From positions 62,001 to 126,000 of the forward strand of contig NZ_BMQF01000021.1 of NCBI RefSeq assembly GCF_014647975.1: a DNA stretch of 64,000 nucleotides. The letters are read 5' to 3'. The stretch is from Streptomyces fumigatiscleroticus (lineage in GTDB: Bacteria > Actinomycetota > Actinomycetes > Streptomycetales > Streptomycetaceae). How positions within the stretch are numbered: the first letter of the stretch is position 1; each line of letters starts with the position of its first letter. The notes under the pieces are model-generated. The model searched no databases and was not told where the DNA came from. It saw only the letters and a list, made by a program, of their open reading frames with translations. Shown here piece after piece: positions 39,301 to 49,313 of the stretch. The position numbers were made by a program, and so were the translations under genes.

Positions 39301-42300
39301 CGCTCCAGGTGGCCGTCTCGCTCTTGAGCCCGCCGCCGCTGCTGGACGTGAACGCCGTGGCGTCGAACACCGCGGGTGCGTCGGCGTCCCGTGTCAGGGT
39401 CAGCGAGTAGACGTTGGCCACGTAGGGCTGGGCGTCGGTCTGCGTGCCGGAGACGAAGTCGGCGTACACGTCCTGGACGCCGGTGAAGACGCTCGGGTCG
39501 AGCCGCACGGTCGTGGTGGCCACGGTCCCCCAGCCCGATCCGGTGTAGTCGAGGGGGATGTCGACGCTTCGCGGGCCGTCCTCCGTGCCGAGGTGCAGTT
39601 CGATGTGCGAGTCGGACGCCGCGCGTGACTGGGGCTTGTCGTAGCTGACGATGACGGTGTCGGCGCCGTCGCCGAGGTCGGTGCCCTGCCACTCGGCCCA
39701 GGCGCCGTTCGTCACGTTCTCGAAGATGCCGTTCGAGAGCTTGAGCGGGAGCGAGCCGCCGCCGGTCGTGGTGCTGTTCGCCGCGGTCAGCGTGGCGAGC
39801 GTGGTCGAGGGGGACGACGAGACGTCTTCCGGTGAGAACTGGTACCAGTCGAAGTTCGACACCCACTGCTGTCCGGACGGGGCGTGGAACACGAACGTCG
39901 CGCTCGACGCGTCCAGCAGTGCCTGCGGGTCGGTGACGGCCGCCCGCACCGTGGTGTAGTACTGCCAGCCGCCGGTCCCGGGGAGGGAGACGGTGGCGGC
40001 GACGGGGCCGTCGGCGTCACCGGCGTGGATGTCGACGCTGCTCGGCTTGGCGGTCGTGGCCTGCGAGTTGGCGTAGCGGACCGAGATGCTGCGCGGGGCG
40101 ATGCCGCCGAAGTCGAGCTTGTCGAACCGCTCCCACGAGCCCTCGGTGACACCGCCGAGGTCGCCGTCCGAGTAGTACGCCTCGCTCACCAGGCTGGGGC
40201 CGTCCTTCTGGTCGGGGTCCTCGGCCTGGAGAACGGCGTAGCCGCCCTCGTCGAGGGTGAGCGCGTCGATCGCGGACCTCAGCGCGTCGTGCGCGGCCAT
40301 GATCGTGCCGGTCGCGGAGGCGGTGTCCGCGAGGACGGTCCGCGCGCGTTCGAGCGCCGACCGGAACAACGTGTAGGAGCCGTCGGAGTAGTTGCCGCTG
40401 CGCACCAGGGACGCCTGGCCGACGAGTGCGGTGAGACCCTCGCGCTGCACGGCGGCGGCGGAGATGACGAGCGGGTCGGTCACGGACACCCCGGTGCCGC
40501 TCACCGTCGAGGCCGGCACTCGGTGGGCGAAGGCCGCGTCGCGGAAGGTGATGCCGATCCGCGCGTCGGTCTTCGTGGTGCCGGTGAGCGACAGCGCCGC
40601 CGTGCGCTTGCCGGTGACGCGCAGGTCCGCCGTGACGCCGTCCGGCAGACCGGTCACGGTCGCCGCCCCGGTCCTGGTGAGGCTGGTGCCCTTGCGCGCG
40701 GCGAACGACGCCGGTCCGGACAGGGTGAGCTGCACACTGCCGTCGACGGTGCCGTCCGCGGCGGTGCCGACGGTGCCCGGACGGGCGGAGACGACGGTGT
40801 GGCCCGCGTCCGCTCCCGTGTCACCGTCACCCGTGTCGCCCGGGTCGGTGTTCAGCGAGTACGCGGGCTTGGTGTGGGCGCCCCAGGTGGAGGGCTCGGA
40901 GCCCATGGTGAACTTCAGGGTGCCGCCGGAGATGATCTGCGAGTAGTCGAGCCAGGTGTTCGTGAAGCGGGAGCCGTCGAGGGTCGCGCTCTGCACGTAG
41001 TAGTGGCTCGGCGACACGCCGTCGGCCTTCACCGTGAACCGGGTGCCGTTGGCGTAGGTGATCGTCGTGGAGTCGAAGAACGGGCTGCCGATCTGGAACT
41101 GGCCGGAGCCGGCGGTCACCGGGAACAGTCCCAGGGCGGCGGCGACGAACATGGTCGACATGGTGCCGGCGTCGTTGTCCATGGTCGGCAGGAAGCCGTG
41201 CGGGGAGAGCCGGTAGACCTGGGTGTGGACCGGCGGGGTGAACTCGCCGCCGGAGCTGGGCGCTTCGTTCGTGGAGCCGGTCGCGATGTACCGGTTCCAG
41301 GTCGTGCCGGTGTAGATGGCGCGCACCCACTTCTGCGTCAGGCTCGGCTCGCCGACGTAGTTGAAGAGGTAGGGGGCCTGGAGGTCGATCTCGTTCGCGT
41401 TGGAGTGCAGCATGGTCGAGCCGTCGTCGGCGTCGGAGTCCTCGCCGAACATGTGCTCGATCGCGGCCCTGCCGGCCTTCTCACCGCCCATGGCCTGGAT
41501 GAGGCCGCCCATGTCGTACGCGTCGTACCAGTGGTACTGCCACAGCGTGCCCTGGTAGAGGCCCGCCGCCTCGAACTTCTCGTGGTCGGCGCTCTGCCAG
41601 TCGCCGCCCGAGGAGCGCGGGGTGAGCAGACCGACCTCGGTGCCGTCGGCCGCCGTCCAGGCGCCGGGCTTGACGAGGTTGTCGATCGCCATGGTCGCCT
41701 GGGCGCGCAGCTTCTTCGCGTCCGCCTCCTTGCCGAGCGCGCCGGCGATGACGGAGAGCGCCCACTGGTCGTAGCCGCGCTGGACGGTCGTACCGGGGTC
41801 ACCCGCGATGTAACCCTGCCGCAGCTGCGTCCCCGTGTAGTACCCGGTGTACGACATCAGCGCCGGGTACGCCTCGTCGAGCCGGTCGAAGTCCTTGTAG
41901 CCCTTCGACAGCGCGTCGGCGACCACCACGGCCGAGCGCTCCCAGCGCACGGTCGGGACCGAGTGGGTGAGGCTGCCGAGGCTCTTGCCCGAGGTGTGCG
42001 CGTCGGCGAAGAGCACGATGAGCGACTGCACCAGGTCCCGGTAGGTGGCCGGGTCGATGTAGGCCTCGACGGAGTACTTGCGGAAGTCGTCCCAGGTGGA
42101 CCAGCCGTCGTAGTAGGTGAAGCCGTTGGTCTTGTGCACCGCTCCGTCGGCGCCGCGATACGTTCCGCTGGTGCTGGTGGCGTTCACCGGCAGCGCGTAC
42201 ATGCGGTACAGGTGCGTGTAGAACTCCTTGGTGAGCGTCGACCCGGGGTCGGACGCCGCGGAGGCCTGCACGGCGACGGCGCCGAGCGTGCTGTTCCACT

Positions 42301-43398
42301 CCGCCTTCGTCTCCGCGCGCACCTGGTCGAAGGTGCGGTTCCCCACCTCGTTGTGCTGGTCGGTCATGGCCTGTTCCGCGCTGATCGGCGACAGCGTGAT
42401 CCGCAGTTCGATGTCGTCCCCGGCGGACTTGTCGAACTTCAGGACGGCGCCGGTGTCGGTGCCGTCCCGCGTGGTCGCGTCGCTCAGTTCGCCGTCGTCG
42501 CCCCAGGTCCGCAGGGAGGTCACGGGGACGTTGGTGGTGGCGGCGTAGTACAGCCGGTACGCGGCGCCGTTGAACGACCCCGCTATGAGCCCGGTCAGGG
42601 AGGTGGTTCCGTCCGGGAGCGTCGTGGCGTCCAGGGTGGCGCGGGTGCGGCTGGTGAAGTTGTTGGCCAGGTCGAGGACCAGTTCGGGGTCCGACCCGGC
42701 GGGGAAGCCGTACCGTTCGAGCGCCGTGCGCGTCGTCGCGGTCGTCTCGGCGTCGATGGTCCCGGCGTCCTGCGTCACCGACGACCCGGTCCCAAAGACG
42801 GCCCCGAGCCCCACCCGGTAGTAGCCGGGCGTCGCGGTCTCGTCGTCGTGGCTGTAGGCGTGCGCGTACGTGCTGGGCGCGGGGCGGCTGTCGTACCGCA
42901 CGGACGTCGGGACGACCAGCAGGTCGCCGCCGCCTCCGGAACCGCCGACGCCGTCGAGGTTCGTGGCGGTGAACCCGGCGATGTGGTCCTCGTCGTAGTC
43001 GTACCCGGAGTGGTTGCGGCCCGGCGTGGTCAGCGGGTTGACCTTGGCCAGGCCGTGCGGCGCCTCGACGCCCGGCAGGTCGTTGCCGTCGTCGCCGGCG
43101 GTCGCCACGAACGGGTCGACGAGCTGCGTGTAATCCGTGTTCCGCCGGATGTTCCCGCGTATCCCGCGGATCCCGCGGATTGCGCGTATCCCGCGGATCC
43201 CGCGGATTGCGCGGATTGCGCGGACGTGGACATGGTCGCTACGGGCGCTGCCGCGGCCGTGCTGCCGCCCGTCAGCGCGGCGAGGCCGAGCGCCCCGGCG
43301 AGCAGCGCGGCGGCCGTCGCGCGCAGCGGCCGGCGGCGTCGGCGGGCGGTTCTGGGCGGGATGGTTCGGGGGGTGGGAGCTTGGGGTCTTATGGGCAC
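36389..43398 (-). CDS. GH92 alpha-mannosidase fused to PAP2 acid phosphatase (frameshift at 5' end)
   Basis: About 2330 residues. The catalytic GH92 domain covers roughly the first 850 (start TDYTQLVDPFVAT; HSNANEIDLQAPYLFNYVGE; MDNDAGTMSTMFVAAALG). GH92 enzymes remove alpha-mannose from mannans and N-glycans, using Ca2+. Next come FIVAR-like and CBM6-like modules, two Fn3 domains, then a class A acid phosphatase/PAP2 domain near 1850-2150 with the full signature K-x6-RP (KNHYDYPRP), PSGH (YPSGHTYDG) and R-x5-H-x3-D (RIVLGFHYPLD). A cadherin-like module ends it. The GTG at 43398 opens a signal peptide (LRATAAALLAGALGLAALTG), but this lies in a different frame from the enzyme, with a 9-bp repeat between. 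As written the protein would not be exported unless a frameshift or sequencing error explains it. Confidence 0.85.
43151..43222. repeat. 9-bp tandem repeat, 8 copies, inside the GH92 gene
   Basis: Eight 9-base units (TATCCCGCG, GATCCCGCG, GATTGCGCG and variants) encode [SY]-A-[QG] triplets after the signal peptide in one frame, or R-x-I triplets in the enzyme frame. Copy-number change keeps the frame, so the one-base shift lies next to, or within, this repeat. Confidence 0.9.
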
Positions 43399-43414
43399 GG
43401 AACCTCTCCAGCAT

Positions 43415-43735
43415 CGCGACACACGCGCACGCTCCGGCCCCATCGGGATAACGTTGTCAAACCTCAACCGGGGATGACGTCGTCGACCCGACACCCGAAG
43501 TGTGCGCGCCCGGGGGCGAGACGGTAGTGGACACACGCGATCGCATCCGCCGCATTCACATCCGTCCGCCGTCATCAGATACGGGGAAGTCGTACAACGG
43601 GCGAACAGGATGCGTCCAGGAGGTGCGCGCCGGCAGCCGCCGCCGAGCAGGCGGGGGGCGAGGACACGTCCCCCTCGGCCCGTGGCCCGTCCCGGGCATT
43701 GATCATCAGCCGGTGGGGGACATAGGTTCCCGTCC
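43415..43735. other. Divergent promoter region
   Basis: The spacer between the GH92 gene (minus) and the LLM oxidoreductase gene (plus). Apart from the LacI-like site no gene or repeat is seen. Confidence 0.5.
43447..43458. promoter_or_regulatory. LacI-family-like operator upstream of GH92 gene
   Basis: GATAACGTTGTC is palindromic at 10 of 12 positions around AACGTT, a core common in operators of LacI-type regulators of Streptomyces sugar-enzyme genes. It lies about 50 bp before the GTG of the mannosidase gene. Confidence 0.5.
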
Positions 43736-44611
43736 ATGACGACCGTTCGGATCGGTGTGATGTACGACCGCGACTGGGCGCCGGAGGGACTGCCCGGGTT
43801 CGCGCGGGAGGTCGAGGCGCTCGGCGTGGACGACCTGTGGGTGGTCGAGGACCTCGGATGGAACGGGGGTGTGTCGGCCGCGGCCGTGGCGCTGGCGGCG
43901 ACCGAGCGTCTGCGGGTCGGCATCGGGATCACACCGGCGCCCTTGCGCAGTCCGGCCCTGCTGGCGATGGAACTGGCCACGCTGGCACGGGTGTTCCCCG
44001 GGCGACTGGTGGCCGGGATCGGGCACGGGGTACGGGAGTGGATGGCCTCGGTCGGCGTGGCACCGCGATCCCCGCTGGCACTGCTGGAGGAGACGATCGG
44101 CTCGGTGCGCGCGCTGCTGCGCGGGGAGCGGGTCGACTTGGAAGGCCGGGAAGTGCACCTGGCGGGCGTGCGGTTGGTACATCCCTGCGAGCAGCCACCG
44201 CCGGTGGTCGCGGGCGTGGTCCGGCCCCGCTCGCTGGAGCTGTCCGGGCGGGTCGCGGACGGCACGGTGATCGCGGAAGGTCATGGGCCCCGTGATGTGG
44301 CAAACGCCCGCGCGCTGACCGGCAGGGGCGGCGCAGGCGCCGGTCACACCCTCACGGTGCTCGGCTTCTGCGGTGTGGATGACGACCCTGAGCGAGTGGC
44401 GAAGGCCCTGCGGCCCCTCGCGGAGGGGCAGGCCGCCTGGCTCGGCCGCCCCGTCGAGGAGGTGTTCACCCTCTCCGGCCGGGCGGAGGAGGCCGCAGGA
44501 CGCGTGCGCGAGCTGGCGGCGGCCGGAGCGGACACGGTCGTCCTGCGGATGGCCGGCACCGAACCGGTGCGGCAGCTCGGCGCCCTGTTGCACTGCCTGC
44601 GCGGGCAGTGA
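43736..44611 (+). CDS. LLM class flavin-dependent oxidoreductase
   Basis: A 291-residue luciferase-like monooxygenase. It shows the TIM-barrel pattern of the F420/FMN-dependent group: VRIGVMYDRDWAPEGLPGFA at the N-terminus, VDDLWVVEDLGWNGG, LAATERLRVGIGITPAPLRS, and RLVAGIGHGVREWMASVG. It oxidises or reduces a small organic molecule with a reduced flavin or F420; the substrate is unknown. The ATG is followed by TTVRIGVMYD. It ends in a convergent spacer with a hairpin terminator. Confidence 0.88.
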   Translation: MTTVRIGVMYDRDWAPEGLPGFAREVEALGVDDLWVVEDLGWNGGVSAAAVALAATERLRVGIGITPAPLRSPALLAMELATLARVFPGRLVAGIGHGVREWMASVGVAPRSPLALLEETIGSVRALLRGERVDLEGREVHLAGVRLVHPCEQPPPVVAGVVRPRSLELSGRVADGTVIAEGHGPRDVANARALTGRGGAGAGHTLTVLGFCGVDDDPERVAKALRPLAEGQAAWLGRPVEEVFTLSGRAEEAAGRVRELAAAGADTVVLRMAGTEPVRQLGALLHCLRGQ

Positions 44612-44762
44612 CGGCCGCCTTTCGCAGCGGAGTCGGGGGCGATCACGGATCAGGTCAGGAAACGGGTGGAACCGCCCCCTGGACGACTGCCGGCCGACGA
44701 GGTCAGGGCGGGCCTGGGCGGGCCTGGGCGGGGCGCGCCCGACGTGATCGGGCACATGACCG

Positions 44763-44803
44763 GCTCCGATCCCGGCTCGAACGTGCCGAGCCGGGATCGG
44801 AGC
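44763..44803. terminator. Bidirectional terminator hairpin
   Basis: GCTCCGATCCCGGCTCG, seven loop bases, CGAGCCGGGATCGGAGC: a perfect 17-bp stem between two convergent genes (LLM oxidoreductase and pectate lyase), 16 bp from the lyase stop. A U-tract is lacking, as is usual in this group. Confidence 0.85.
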
Positions 44804-44819
44804 GGTGGCGGGGAGCCGG

Positions 44820-46391
44820 TTACTGCGTCACCTGCTTGCCCCCGAAGGTGACGACGAGACGGCCGTCCGAGGCGTAGGACCAGCCCAGCGCCCCGGCGTA
44901 GGCGGAGCAGCGGGAGCCGTTGGAGCCGGACCAGAACTGGTTCGTGCTGTCGGCGTCGCCGATGATGCGGTCGTTCGAACCGCTGTCGCACGAGGTGTTG
45001 TTGCGGAACACGGACGTACCGGCGTCGAAGTTGAAGTTGCGCTCCTCGTTGCCGATGCTGACGTTGTCCGAGATCGTCATCCGGCCCGGGTTGCTGTTGT
45101 ACGTGAACCCGTGCTTGCCGTTGCCGTACGCGATGCTGCGCCGGACGACGTGGTCGACCGCGATGTCCTCGCCGCCGAGCTTGTAGCCGTTGCGGTCACC
45201 GCTGCCGGCCTGGGAACCGTCGCTGAGGGTGCCGTTCTCGAAGGAGAGGGAGTCCTCGATGGTCACCGCGCCGATGGGGCCGGTGTCGGGCTTGGTGTAG
45301 AGGTCCCAGCCGTCGTCGATGTTGTTGTGGGAGACGGCGTAGCGGAAGACGTTCCCCGGGCCCACGGTGAGCTTCGCCGCGAAGCCGTCGGCGTCCTCAC
45401 CGTCCGAGTCGGCGTTGTCGTGCGACTCGGCGCTCAGGATGAGGTTGTTGGACGGCCACTGGCTGCTGGGGGTGGAGGAGGACATCCGGGAGAGCTGGAG
45501 GCCGGTGTCGCGGTTGAAGCGGGTGACGGTGCGCTCGATGACGTTGTTGCTGCCGCCGACGAAGATGCCGTTGTCACCGGCGCGTTCGACGACGAGCCCG
45601 TAGATGTGCCAGTAGGACCCGTTCACGGCGAGCCCGCGGTTGGCGTCGGCCTCGGCCATGGCGGAGAAGTCCAGCACCGGGGTCTCGCCCGGGTAGGCGG
45701 AGAGCGTGGTGCGGGCGGCGGCGGTGCCGTTGCTGGTGGACGGGATGGTGATGGTCTGGGAGTAGGTGTACGTCCCGCCGCGCAGATAGATGGTTCCGCC
45801 GGGGGTGACGCGGGAGATCGCCGAGGCGAGGGTCGTCGGGGCGGACTGCGTTCCGGCGGCGCCATCGGTGCCGTTGGGCGCCACGTACAGCGCGCTGCCG
45901 GCCGGCGGAGTGGTGGTGTCGCCCGACGTCTCCACCTCCAGGTAGTCGAGGTTGGGCAGACCGGCGGAGGTGGTCGGGTTCAGCCGGATGGTGTTGCTGC
46001 CCGCGTTCAGCTGGACGGTCAGGGTCTTGGTGACCCAGGTCGTCCAGGCGCCGGTGCCCTCGAAGGACGGGGTCTGCGCCGTGGCCCCGTTGACGATCAG
46101 GGCGGCCGGTCGGGCCGTGGTGGTCCCGTTGGCGAACCGCACCTTCAGGGTCGCGGTACCCGCGGCGGAGGCGTTCACCGTGAACTGGGCGTAGGCGCCG
46201 GTCTTGTTGGTCCCGTCGCAGAACCCGCTGCCGGAGTATCCGGCCCACTCGGTCTCGATGACACCGGTGCACACCGCCGGGGAACTCTCGGCCTCGTAGC
46301 GCGTGGTGGCCGCCTGCGCCGTGGTGCCCGACACCGCGACGAGGGTGCCGGTCAGCAGGCCGAGGGCCGCGATGGCTGGTCTCAGATGCAT
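44820..46391 (-). CDS. Secreted pectate lyase, PL9 family with CBM35
   Basis: A 523-residue secreted enzyme. The signal peptide ends AQA|ATT near residue 27. A CBM35-like module follows (RYEAESSPAVCTGVIETEWA; about 30-157), then a right-handed beta-helix. The PL9 pattern is present: the likely catalytic base K404 in NGYKLGGED, and acidic calcium-binding stretches DNADSDGEDADGF and HNNIDDGWDLYTK. PL9 lyases cleave polygalacturonate by beta-elimination. The gene is single; AAGCGCTT about 50 bp upstream resembles a LacI-type operator. It supports plant-polymer use by the host. Confidence 0.88.
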   Translation of the reverse strand: MHLRPAIAALGLLTGTLVAVSGTTAQAATTRYEAESSPAVCTGVIETEWAGYSGSGFCDGTNKTGAYAQFTVNASAAGTATLKVRFANGTTTARPAALIVNGATAQTPSFEGTGAWTTWVTKTLTVQLNAGSNTIRLNPTTSAGLPNLDYLEVETSGDTTTPPAGSALYVAPNGTDGAAGTQSAPTTLASAISRVTPGGTIYLRGGTYTYSQTITIPSTSNGTAAARTTLSAYPGETPVLDFSAMAEADANRGLAVNGSYWHIYGLVVERAGDNGIFVGGSNNVIERTVTRFNRDTGLQLSRMSSSTPSSQWPSNNLILSAESHDNADSDGEDADGFAAKLTVGPGNVFRYAVSHNNIDDGWDLYTKPDTGPIGAVTIEDSLSFENGTLSDGSQAGSGDRNGYKLGGEDIAVDHVVRRSIAYGNGKHGFTYNSNPGRMTISDNVSIGNEERNFNFDAGTSVFRNNTSCDSGSNDRIIGDADSTNQFWSGSNGSRCSAYAGALGWSYASDGRLVVTFGGKQVTQ

Positions 46392-46441
46392 GGTTCGCCT
46401 CCGGGTTCAGGGGGTTGGGAGCGGCACTGAAGAGGGAAGGT

Positions 46442-46449
46442 AAGCGCTT
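46442..46449. promoter_or_regulatory. LacI-family-like operator upstream of pectate lyase
   Basis: AAGCGCTT is an 8-bp perfect palindrome, a core seen in LacI-type operators, about 50 bp before the pectate lyase start in a locally AT-richer stretch. Confidence 0.4.
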
Positions 46450-46707
46450 GCTATGAGCACGTCAATAGATGTGTACGTGATTGGCGTTCATGCACATGAA
46501 TTGGATCGCCGTGCTTGACAGCCCCGGCGAGGTGTGGCGACAGCATCTGCCACCGTGGTCTCCGCGGGGGGTGCCTGCTGCTCTGCGGCCAGCGTGTGTG
46601 CGGGTGGGTCGACTCGCTCGTGTGATGGTCGGCGGAACCACGAGGGAGTGGCCGGACGGTGGAGTGCCGCTGTGCGCAGATCCGCGGGCACCTGGGCCTT
46701 CGCCGAG

Positions 46708-48846
46708 TCAGGGAGGCGGTGCGGAGGCGGGGTTGAGGACGTGGCCGATGCCGGTGTTCAGGTCGATGGTGCAGCCGGCGCCGAAGGCGCGTTGGTAGGC
46801 GTCCTCCCCGAGGGCTTCGCGGGTCTGGCGTTCGCAGACTTGGTGGGCGGCCACCATCGCGGGGATGCCCGCCTGTGGCCGGCCGAGCGTCTCCCACAGC
46901 TGCGCGGCCAGGCCGAGCAGCCATGCGGCGTCCCGGCGCCGGCCCGTGGCGGTGGCGGTGCGGGCCAGCGATTCCAGGGCCATGCCGGTGCCCACGCCAT
47001 CGCGCAGCCGGTGTTTGACCAGCAGTGCGGCCCGGGCGTGCTCGTCGGCCTCCTGGAACCGGCCCAGAGCGACCTCGGCCTGGGCGCGGACGAAGTCGCC
47101 CCAGGCGCGCATGCTGCGCTCGCCGCTGCGCTCGCAGGCGGCGCTCAGCTCGTCCAGCCAGGCGACGGCTTCCTCGAAGCGGCCCGCGGCGACGAGGTAG
47201 TGGGTGCCGAAGACCAGGGCCGCCAGGGGGAGCAAGGTGAGTGGTTCTTCGCGCCAGTTGGTGGCGAGCTGGGCCTCGACCCGGGACACCACCTGCGCCA
47301 GATCACCGCGTAGTACCCACACCCGCAGCTCGGTGGCCGCCGCGTAACTCCGCTCCGTGTCGCCGAAGTGCGCGGCCAGGGCGGTGCACTCGGCGGCCCG
47401 TTCCTGAAGGGCGGGCAGATCGCCCAGGTAGACCAGCACCGGACCGATGGCGTACAGGGCCTTGACCCGGGCCGGGGAAGGGGTGGTGTCGGCGGCCAGG
47501 GCCTGGTCCAGATAGTGCCGGCCCTCCTTCACGAACCCGCAGCCGTACCAGAAGAACCACAGCGCCGCAGCCATCTCCAGCGCGGCATGGCCCTCGGATC
47601 CGGTCAGGCAGTACTCCAGCGCGGTGCGGAGGTTGTCGTGCTCGGCGGTCATCCGGTCGTACCAGGCGAACTGGTGGGGCCCGATCCAGGCGGCGTCGCC
47701 CCGGCGGGCCAGGGCCAGGTAGTGGTCACGGTGGCGGTGGCGCAGGGTGTCGTCCTCGCCCAGGCCGCGCAGCCAGTGGGCCCCGTACTCGCGGATGGTG
47801 TCCAGCATCCGGTAGCGGTCGCCGGCTCCGGTGGGCTCCCAGATCAGGATCGACTTCTCCACCAGCGCCCGCAGGAGGTCGGGGACCCGCTCACCGGGCA
47901 GAAGCGCGTCGGCGCACATCTCGCGGGCCGCCTCGGTGTCGAAGGTGCCGGCGAAGACCGACAGCCGGGCCCAGACCAGGCGTTCGGCGGGGGTGCACAG
48001 CTCATGGCTCCAGCCGATCGCGGTGCGCAGTGCCTGGTGCCGTGGGTCTACCTCCCCGCTCGAGCGCAGCCGGGAGCCCGGGGGAGGGTCGGCGTCGTAG
48101 TCCTCGCCCTCCGTGTCGCCGAGGACGGCGTAGCGGTCGTCCAGCCGCCGGTTCAGCTCGGCCACGGGGAGGTCGCGCAGGCGGGCGGCGGCGAGTTCCA
48201 GGGCCAGCGGCAGACCCTCCAGGCGGCGGCACAGCCGTACCGCTTCGGCCCGGTCGGCGGCGGTGAGGGCGAAACCGGGAACCGCCTGCGCGGCCCGCTC
48301 GGCCAGCAGCACCACCGCGTCCGCCGTGTCATCCTCGTCGGTCTCGGGCACCGGCAGCGGGTCCAGGGCGAGCACCTCCTCGATGTGCACCTGGAGCGGG
48401 CGGCGGCTGGAGGCCAGGATCCGCAGCCCCGGTGCGACGGTCAGCAGCGTCGCCGCCACCTCCCGGCACTCCTCGACGAGGTGCTCGCAGGTGTCCCACA
48501 CCAGCAAGGTCTCCCGCCCGGCCAGGTACTCGGCGACCACCTCCAGCATCGGCCGGGTGGTCTGGTCGGCCAGCGGCAGCGCCTCGGCGATCGCATACGG
48601 CAGCGCCTCCCAGCCGGCGGTGAGCGGGGACAGCTCCACCCACCACGCCCCGTCCGCGAAGCGCGGCTGCGCCTCGCCCGCCGCCCGCCGGGCCAGCCGG
48701 GTCTTGCCCACGCCCCCGACCCCGGTCACGGTCACCAAGCGCGACCGCCCGCACAGCCGGGCCACCTCCTCCAGCTCCGCCCGCCGCCCCACCAGGCGGC
48801 TGCTCTCTCCGGGCAGGTTGCCCACCCGTCGCTCCGCCGCCGCCAT
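46708..48846 (-). CDS. AfsR-like STAND ATPase without DNA-binding domain
   Basis: A 712-residue NB-ARC/STAND protein. Walker A is GVGGVGKT at 42-49 and the Walker B-like segment LLVWDTCEHL at 114-123 (relatives usually have LDNCEHL); later the RLEGLPLALELAAARLRDLP motif precedes a TPR-type helical arm. Relatives are AfsR/LuxR regulators with a SARP or LuxR DNA-binding domain; neither is present here. The ATG at 48846 (MAAAERRVGN) has GGAAGGGG about 6 bases upstream, and the upstream open frame is not protein-like. It may act by binding another regulator. The end (IDLNTGIGHVLNPASAPPP) looks complete. Confidence 0.8.
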   Translation of the reverse strand: MAAAERRVGNLPGESSRLVGRRAELEEVARLCGRSRLVTVTGVGGVGKTRLARRAAGEAQPRFADGAWWVELSPLTAGWEALPYAIAEALPLADQTTRPMLEVVAEYLAGRETLLVWDTCEHLVEECREVAATLLTVAPGLRILASSRRPLQVHIEEVLALDPLPVPETDEDDTADAVVLLAERAAQAVPGFALTAADRAEAVRLCRRLEGLPLALELAAARLRDLPVAELNRRLDDRYAVLGDTEGEDYDADPPPGSRLRSSGEVDPRHQALRTAIGWSHELCTPAERLVWARLSVFAGTFDTEAAREMCADALLPGERVPDLLRALVEKSILIWEPTGAGDRYRMLDTIREYGAHWLRGLGEDDTLRHRHRDHYLALARRGDAAWIGPHQFAWYDRMTAEHDNLRTALEYCLTGSEGHAALEMAAALWFFWYGCGFVKEGRHYLDQALAADTTPSPARVKALYAIGPVLVYLGDLPALQERAAECTALAAHFGDTERSYAAATELRVWVLRGDLAQVVSRVEAQLATNWREEPLTLLPLAALVFGTHYLVAAGRFEEAVAWLDELSAACERSGERSMRAWGDFVRAQAEVALGRFQEADEHARAALLVKHRLRDGVGTGMALESLARTATATGRRRDAAWLLGLAAQLWETLGRPQAGIPAMVAAHQVCERQTREALGEDAYQRAFGAGCTIDLNTGIGHVLNPASAPPP

Positions 48847-49313
48847 GAACGCCCCTTCCCCGATCCCGCCGCGGTTCCTCGCCCGCGGTGACTCGGTGCT
48901 AGCAACACACCGGACCCGACCGCAGCATTTCGGCCGCTCCGCCCGCAGTCCGTCGCCGGAAGTGAAAGAGTGTGCCGCGCCTTCTTGCCCGTGCGGCCAG
49001 GAGGCGTGTCGTGTCCGATCCGGGGGAAGGGTGCGCGCGGACCGCGCCCGGCCGCTCCCACGCTGATGGCCCGGCCTGTCCCCACCTGGCCGTGCGCGCC
49101 CGCCCCGCCGGCGGCGCCCGGCCGGACGGTGATGTGCACGCGCCGTCCCGCTCCGTCCGAGCTCCGCCTCGTCCTGGGCGACGTCGGAGGCCACGGCCCC
49201 ACCGCCGCCCCGCACCGACGCCCCGTCCCGCGAGTGCCGTCGAACGAGCCCTCGGTGACATACGGCCCACGCGTCCACCTCCAGCCGCCTCCACGCCCTC
49301 CTAACGGCCGAGC
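48847..49313. other. Intergenic region with possible phosphatase remnant
   Basis: Upstream of the AfsR-like gene. No gene. At 49156-49215 the plus strand reads SELRLVLGDVGGHGPTAAP, resembling the GDV-x-GHG core of SpoIIE-type phosphatases, but nothing else of that family was found. Confidence 0.35.

Noticed and set aside
35198..39628. A 1476-residue plus-strand frame
   Set aside because: Antisense to the GH92-phosphatase gene after 36.4 kb; composition is that of a shadow frame.
43151..43222. A collagen-like or silk-like protein segment
   Set aside because: The triplet peptides come from a 9-bp DNA repeat and are short; neither frame gives a Gly-x-y pattern.
39884..43477. A 1197-residue plus-strand frame
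   Set aside because: Antisense to the GH92 domain, which carries all conserved motifs on the minus strand.
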